Notes under the pieces: generated by a model
Told to the model about the DNA's origin: nothing
What the model saw: the letters and a program-made list of their open reading frames with translations, nothing else
Databases searched by the model: none
Translations under genes and position numbers: made by a program
Shown here: positions 60,507-64,000 of the stretch, in pieces
How positions within the stretch are numbered: the stretch's first letter is position 1
How the letters are laid out: every line of letters starts with the position of its first letter
Assembly: GCF_012971745.1 (NCBI RefSeq)
Contig: NZ_CP048834.1
Span: forward strand, 2,914,001-2,978,000
DNA from: Starkeya sp. ORNL1
GTDB lineage: Bacteria; Pseudomonadota; Alphaproteobacteria; Rhizobiales; Xanthobacteraceae
Direction of reading: 5' to 3'
Length of the DNA: 64,000 nt

Positions 60507-61634
60507 ATGGATGGCGCCGCCGAGAACTCTATTCCCGCAATATTTCATAACTACTTTGCACATAGACATTTCACCGCCACTGCCAGTCCGATCGCCGGCG
60601 AAATGCGCACATCTCAGCGACAAAGATTGCGAGACCTTTTTGCCATCGTCGCTTTGGAGCGTTTGCTTACTCCCGAAGTCATAAGTCAATTTATCGACCA
60701 GGCGATCGCTCATATAGCCAATAACGGACAACGGCTGACCGCTCCTTGCCCAATATTGGTACGAGATTTGTCCGATGCCGAACAAGCAGTGATCTCTGAA
60801 CGTCGAAATGAAGCAATTGGCGAGATACTTATTGCCTATTGCGAGATATTTGCTTCCTTTGGGCCGACTTCCACTAACGCCCCGATGCTGCAGCCACTCT
60901 CTGCCGCAGGAATGGCAGCTTCTGCAAGCCGAGCATATATCTCGGAGTTTCGCCTTCCAGGAGAACTCAAACGCGCGGAGAACGAATTTACCAGCTTGGT
61001 CAGCCAAGCTTATGCCGACGAAAAGACCATGCTTAGTGCGGCGGTAGGTGAGGTTAAAGATCTCAGTAAGACGCTCAGCGGCGACATTGCCGATGGTAAG
61101 CAAGCTCACCTGAACTGGGAGAAGATAGAAAGTGAAAGAAGCGCGCGCTTCAATGCACTTGAGGCGGCGTTCGCTACAAAAATTGTGCTCGAAAAGCCTG
61201 TAGAAACATGGAAGAAGAAGGCCGCGGCGCACAGGCGTGGCTTTTGGGGAGCCTCTATATTCATGTGGACCGCAAGCGCTGGCGTCATTTACCTCTGCTA
61301 TCGGGCCAACGAGGCATTTTCTGATATAATTCGTGCAATTTCTGCAACCAACGCCATTGCTGCGGCGGCATTGCTTGCTATACCCTTGATAGTTGCCTTT
61401 ATGGCAATCCGGATTGTCGCAAGGTCGGCGACCACAAATCTTGCCCTTCGAGAAGATGCACTTCAGAGAATGGCGCTGGCGGATATGTACTTGAGACTTC
61501 TTAGCGATCCAGCAAGCACGCTCGACAACGATGGTAAGAAGATCGCGATGTCTGCTTTGTTCCGAGCTGCGCCCGGCCAGCCCATCGACGAACCGGCAAC
61601 TCATCCTGCCCTTGAAGTATTCAACAGCAAGTAG
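60507..61634 (+). CDS. DUF6161 family membrane protein (moron)
   Basis: A 375-aa protein with a long helical cytoplasmic part (SEFRLPGELKRAENEFTSLV, DGKQAHLNWEKIESERSARF), the motif VETWKKKAAAHRRGFWGAS, two membrane helices (SIFMWTASAGVIYLCYRA and IAAAALLAIPLIVAFMAIRI) and a C-terminal RMALADMYLRLL region, which I match to DUF6161. GAGGAG 8 nt before ATG 60507. It is AT-richer and opposite in strand to the early genes, a typical lysogen-expressed cargo gene; host defence or exclusion is possible but unproven. Confidence 0.7.
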   Translation: MDGAAENSIPAIFHNYFAHRHFTATASPIAGEMRTSQRQRLRDLFAIVALERLLTPEVISQFIDQAIAHIANNGQRLTAPCPILVRDLSDAEQAVISERRNEAIGEILIAYCEIFASFGPTSTNAPMLQPLSAAGMAASASRAYISEFRLPGELKRAENEFTSLVSQAYADEKTMLSAAVGEVKDLSKTLSGDIADGKQAHLNWEKIESERSARFNALEAAFATKIVLEKPVETWKKKAAAHRRGFWGASIFMWTASAGVIYLCYRANEAFSDIIRAISATNAIAAAALLAIPLIVAFMAIRIVARSATTNLALREDALQRMALADMYLRLLSDPASTLDNDGKKIAMSALFRAAPGQPIDEPATHPALEVFNSK

Positions 61635-61696
61635 GTGGCGATGCTCGACTTTTTGAGGTGTCTCGTTTTCCCTTGGGTTTATCAAGGCCATGGCTG

Positions 61697-62050
61697 TCAT
61701 CGCACAGCCTCCGCCACGACCACGGCCATCCGCTTGCGCGAATAGGCCAGCTTCATGTTCCGCTTCTGGAACAGCGGGGAGAGGTGCGCCGGGTTGCAGC
61801 AGCGGCGCACCCTGCATTCGTGATCCAGCTGCTCGCGCGGGCGCAGCAGCCGCCCGCCGGAAAGCCGCCACACCACCTTGTGAGCGGCCTGCGTCACGCC
61901 CTGCCACTTCACCCGGCCATAGCCGCCGCCGCGTCCGGTGCCGCTGGTGGAGCCGATCCAAAGCCAGCAGCCCAGCCTTGGGCATTCTTCCACCATGAAC
62001 CGCAGCCGCGGCGGCAGGTCGGCGATGAGGTAGGCGGCGCGCTCGCTCAT
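61697..62050 (-). CDS. HNH endonuclease
   Basis: A 117-aa nuclease with the HNH core: AAHKVVWRLSGGRLLRPREQ, LDHECRVRRCCNPAHLSPLF (His, Asn and Cys pairs). The frame extends to 62092 but ATG 62050 precedes the conserved part sensibly. It may be a homing-type enzyme or phage packaging/recombination nuclease. Confidence 0.82.
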   Translation of the reverse strand: MSERAAYLIADLPPRLRFMVEECPRLGCWLWIGSTSGTGRGGGYGRVKWQGVTQAAHKVVWRLSGGRLLRPREQLDHECRVRRCCNPAHLSPLFQKRNMKLAYSRKRMAVVVAEAVR

Positions 62051-62160
62051 GGCGCAGCCCTCCGCGCGCTGGCCATCCGCGACGTGCGACAAATCGTGAA
62101 GAAACCCGCCTTAAATCGCGGCGTTAAGCCGGCACAACTCACCTCCCCATAGGTGTCGCA

Positions 62161-62403
62161 ATGACAGGTACGAACCCCGCCGCAACTGCCCTTCGCTTCC
62201 GCGTCCAGTACGGCACGCGCGATATCGACTGCCTCGTCACCAAGGACGCGGTCGAAGCGCTGGGCGCGGCCGAGCGAAAGCTCTCCAGCCGCCATCGCAG
62301 ATTCTTGGAAGGCATTGCGGCGGAGCGGATCGAATGGAGCCGCACCCCCCAAAGCACGATCGTTATCGATGCCTGGGATATCACGACGCATCGACAGGAT
62401 TGA
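62161..62403 (+). CDS. Small hypothetical protein (DUF1488-like?)
   Basis: An 80-aa protein with strands LRFRVQYGTRDIDCLVTKDA, a helix (VEALGAAERKLSSRHRRFLE) and a C-terminal strand IVIDAWDIT. The layout recalls DUF1488, a tentative match. AGGTG precedes ATG 62161 and a strong terminator follows 112 bp after the stop. Confidence 0.6.
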   Translation: MTGTNPAATALRFRVQYGTRDIDCLVTKDAVEALGAAERKLSSRHRRFLEGIAAERIEWSRTPQSTIVIDAWDITTHRQD

Positions 62404-62514
62404 TCGCGTGGAACCGGACCTCGCGGTCGGCGTTACATAACCGAACGCAACGGATCCACAGTAGTAAGGGCGACAATCTCCCCCCAAGTCTCGCACCCCG
62501 GTCGCCCGGACCAA

Positions 62515-62543
62515 GGCGCCGCTCTTACCCCGAGAGCGGCGCC
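62515..62543 (+). terminator. Rho-independent terminator
   Basis: An 11-bp perfect stem, GGCGCCGCTCT (62515-62525) with AGAGCGGCGCC (62533-62543), followed by ATTTTTTT. It ends the transcript of the 80-aa gene. Confidence 0.85.
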
Positions 62544-62648
62544 ATTTTTTTGCCGCTGCGAAGTCACGCCCCTCCAGTCGAGCGGCTTCCGCGCTGCAAT
62601 TCCTTGAAATAACAAGTAATTGCTTGACGGCTAAAATTCTTGGCCTCG

Positions 62649-62673
62649 GGAACCTTGCAGACTGCGTTCTGTT
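62649..62673 (+). promoter_or_regulatory. EcfG-like promoter motif
   Basis: GGAAC (62649-62653), 17-nt spacer and GTT (62671-62673) fit the alphaproteobacterial general-stress promoter pattern. It lies 130 nt upstream of the 98-aa family gene. A short motif, so chance is possible. Confidence 0.3.
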
Positions 62674-62711
62674 ACTTCCGCATGGGGACCCTGCAGCCCC
62701 ATTCCACTCTA

Positions 62712-62791
62712 CCCAGGCGCGCCACAACTTCGCGGGTCGTTTCCCCGACACCAATAACCGCGGGGGCGAGATCGGCGCGCCTGGGCTTTTT
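62712..62791 (+). promoter_or_regulatory. Long-range stem with T-tract in a 5' leader
   Basis: CCCAGGCGCGCC (62712-62723) pairs perfectly with GGCGCGCCTGGG (62774-62785), followed by CTTTTT and, at once, the SD GAGGA of the gene at 62803. Inner CGCGG/CCGCG arms could fold within the 50-nt interval. It may be a terminator, an attenuator of the downstream gene, or a structured RNA. Confidence 0.5.
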
Positions 62792-62802
62792 GAGGACGGG
62801 CT

Positions 62803-63099
62803 ATGCACCACCTCGCAACGCTGTCCGGCACGGGATCCCTTCTCACGCGCGAAGCTGCATCCGCGGTCGCCACCTATCGAATTGCCATATATCGACACAC
62901 GTCTGGCCCCCAACAGGGCGTAACGGTCACGCAAGGGGTTCTCGCCACGGCGCCCTGGGCGGTTGTGGCGGCACGAAACGACGGCAGTGCGATCCTGATG
63001 CTCGACACCGGCGAAGCGGTCGATGTTCGCTTCGTTGACCTGGGCGCCAGCGACACGACGGCCATTTTCATCCTCACCGGCAAGCTGCCAGCATTCTGA
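62803..63099 (+). CDS. Small hypothetical protein, ~96-aa family (copy 4)
   Basis: A 98-aa paralogue starting MHHLATLSGTGSLLTREAAS, closest to the copy at 19027: YRIAIYRHTSGPQQGV, APWAVVAARNDGSAILMLDT and GEAVDVRFVDL align with YQIVISRRMTGPERG, EPWALVVARVDGSAVLILET and GEALDIRLTGL. GAGGA 6 nt upstream. Its presence within phage early genes, opposite in strand, suggests it is mobile cargo. Function unknown. Confidence 0.72.
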   Translation: MHHLATLSGTGSLLTREAASAVATYRIAIYRHTSGPQQGVTVTQGVLATAPWAVVAARNDGSAILMLDTGEAVDVRFVDLGASDTTAIFILTGKLPAF

Positions 63100-63104
63100 A
63101 AATC

Positions 63105-63779
63105 TCATCGGCCCGCCTCCGGCGTCTCGCCTTCGGCAGGCTTCACCGCTGACAGGGCACCGAGCAGCGCGCTGACATCTGCGGCGAGCGCGGCATTCGT
63201 TGTCAGCAGGCCCGTGATCTTGCGGACGCCATGCAGGATGGTGGTGTGGTCGCGCCCGCCGAAGCGGCGGCCAATGTCGGGATAGGAGCGCGTGGTCAGC
63301 ACCTTGGTCAGGTACATCGCCACCTGGCGCGGCCGGACAACGCCCACGCTGCGTCGACGCGCAAGGATGTCGCCGACAGCGACATCATAGAATGCGGCGG
63401 TAGCTGCGATGATCGTCGCAACCGGCACACCGAACGAACCGCGCCGCGTTGGGCGCGCCGCGACGCTCAGCCAGTCGCGGGGCGCCTCGATCTTCGGCGC
63501 CGGCGAAGGCGGCGTGTCGTCCTCATCATCGTCATCGAAATCCACCCGGAGTGGCGGCGGGCCGAGCCGGAACACCAGACGCGTTACGCCACCATCCGTC
63601 ACTCGAGCGATGGCTTGGACAACCGGCACCGCGGCCGGCAACATCTTCGCGCGGAAAGCGCTCCTCGGGCGGAACAGTTCGACGGGTTCCGGGCGTGGCG
63701 GCAGGGTCGGCTCCGGCGTTCTGGCTGCCGGCTCCAGCCAGGCGATGCGCGGCATGGAAGGTCGACGATCATCGCTCAT
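63105..63779 (-). CDS. Phage protein with DnaA domain IV (DNA-binding) at its C-terminus
   Basis: A 224-aa protein. The first ~115 residues are Pro/Arg/Asp-rich ([20 protein letters not shown]). Residues ~135-205 match DnaA domain [24 protein letters not shown] text, [40 protein letters not shown]. That helix-turn-helix binds DnaA boxes, but the AAA+ and DnaB-interaction domains of DnaA are absent. It could redirect or block host initiation, or act as a phage regulator. ATG 63779 preferred to the longer frame. Confidence 0.85.
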   Translation of the reverse strand: MSDDRRPSMPRIAWLEPAARTPEPTLPPRPEPVELFRPRSAFRAKMLPAAVPVVQAIARVTDGGVTRLVFRLGPPPLRVDFDDDDEDDTPPSPAPKIEAPRDWLSVAARPTRRGSFGVPVATIIAATAAFYDVAVGDILARRRSVGVVRPRQVAMYLTKVLTTRSYPDIGRRFGGRDHTTILHGVRKITGLLTTNAALAADVSALLGALSAVKPAEGETPEAGR

Positions 63780-63786
63780 GGCGCCC

Positions 63787-63996
63787 TCACCCCCTGCCGC
63801 GGCGGCCGGCGATCTCGGCCACCAGCGCATAGAGGTCGGCCACCTTTGCCAGTGCCTCGCCCAGCGGCTTCACCGCCTCGCGCGCTTCGGCCGGCGTCAG
63901 TTCGGCGCCGCCGGCGGAGCCCTCGGAGATATCGGCGAACAGCAGCGCGATGGCCTCGCCGGTCTCGCGCATCACTTCGGCAGAGAGCGTCGCCAC
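63787..63996 (-). CDS. Phage early hypothetical protein (may continue past the window)
   Basis: A 69-aa helical acidic protein ([40 protein letters not shown]). The first codon here is GTG four bases from the window edge, so the gene may start outside; ATG 63972 is an internal alternative. It lies 7 nt upstream of the DnaA-domain gene. Confidence 0.55.
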   Translation of the reverse strand: MATLSAEVMRETGEAIALLFADISEGSAGGAELTPAEAREAVKPLGEALAKVADLYALVAEIAGRRGRG

Positions 63997-64000
63997 CTTG

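Larger units (their letters stand above)
31047..64000 (-). mobile_element. Siphovirus-like prophage (right end beyond window)
   Basis: A continuous block of phage genes, nearly all minus strand, ordered early region, terminase, head, tail, lysis from right to left. Components include lambda-type large terminase (GpA), gpW, lambda-type portal, HK97-like protease-capsid fusion, tail tube, frameshifted tail chaperones, tape measure, NlpC/P60 and J-like tip, tailspike, and GH19 endolysin with a 3-TM holin. Structural genes look intact. The left boundary is placed at the terminator after the last lysis gene; the ATPase/TOPRIM pair may also be phage-borne. No integrase or repressor of this phage is visible unless the 22-kb integrase belongs to it. 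Confidence 0.9.

Noticed and set aside
62047..63108. 353-codon minus-strand frame
   Set aside because: It runs antisense to two small genes with SDs, family support (62803) and terminators; its own sequence is Arg/Ser/Gly-rich and motif-free.
1..64000. tRNA, rRNA and CRISPR genes
   Set aside because: None recognised on reading; only a 16-base tRNA-end-like fragment at 23385 was noted.

Overview
The window reads as a high-GC alphaproteobacterial chromosome segment, most likely from the Hyphomicrobiales (Rhizobiales). The evidence is the combination of DUF1254/DUF1214, DUF1223, DUF982, HWE-kinase and PRC-barrel genes with a prophage that carries gene-transfer-agent-like tail parts. No rRNA, complete tRNA or CRISPR array was seen.

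Layout. (1) 0.4-13.2 kb is ordinary chromosome: a Cys/Met-metabolism PLP enzyme, a four-gene envelope-sugar set (DUF2064 nucleotidyltransferase-like, GT2, NAD epimerase, SMR-type half transporter), an MTA/SAH nucleosidase, a large polytopic membrane protein, a cytochrome b plus molybdopterin (YedY-like) redox pair, a PRC-barrel protein, methylthioribose kinase, a DUF1223 protein, an ECF sigma factor and a TetR regulator. (2) 13.3-21.9 kb starts with an intact GST gene and then becomes a scarred region. Two 146-bp direct repeats (95% identical) bracket broken GST, HvfC/BufC, DoxX and MFS fragments, together with an intact DUF1254 protein, small genes and a response regulator/HWE kinase pair. 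(3) 22.0-23.4 kb holds a P4-type tyrosine integrase with clustered short repeats and a tRNA-3'-end-like 16-mer upstream. (4) 23.6-29.1 kb is an accessory zone of tiny genes, two DUF982 proteins, a LigD-type ATP-dependent ligase and a YedK/HMCES protein. (5) 29.1-30.9 kb is an AT-richer two-gene operon: an AAA/OLD-like ATPase plus a DUF4276 TOPRIM-like protein, a plausible defence pair. (6) 31.0-64.0 kb is a siphovirus-like prophage read mainly on the minus strand. From right to left it holds early genes (DnaA-domain-IV protein, HNH, C5 methylase, O-like initiator), terminase, gpW, portal, protease-capsid fusion, tail tube, frameshifted tail chaperones, tape measure, tail tip, tailspike and lysis genes. 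Its right end lies outside the window.

How it works together. The prophage late genes are packed with ATGA or TGATG stop-start overlaps, which suggests translational coupling. Lysis genes come last and are followed by a strong minus-strand terminator. Replication may start inside the initiator gene, where four ~24-bp-spaced dyads sit, as in lambda O.

The most interesting material is a set of unnamed small genes. A ~96-aa protein family occurs four times, a 73-aa family twice, and a 34-36-aa peptide twice. The peptide leader matches the lasso-RiPP recognition pattern (YxxPxLxxxGxxxxxT) exactly in one copy and nearly in the other, and both copies share upstream sequence. All three families occur together in two separate places (18.7-19.5 kb and 24.3-28.2 kb), which suggests a functional unit that I cannot name.
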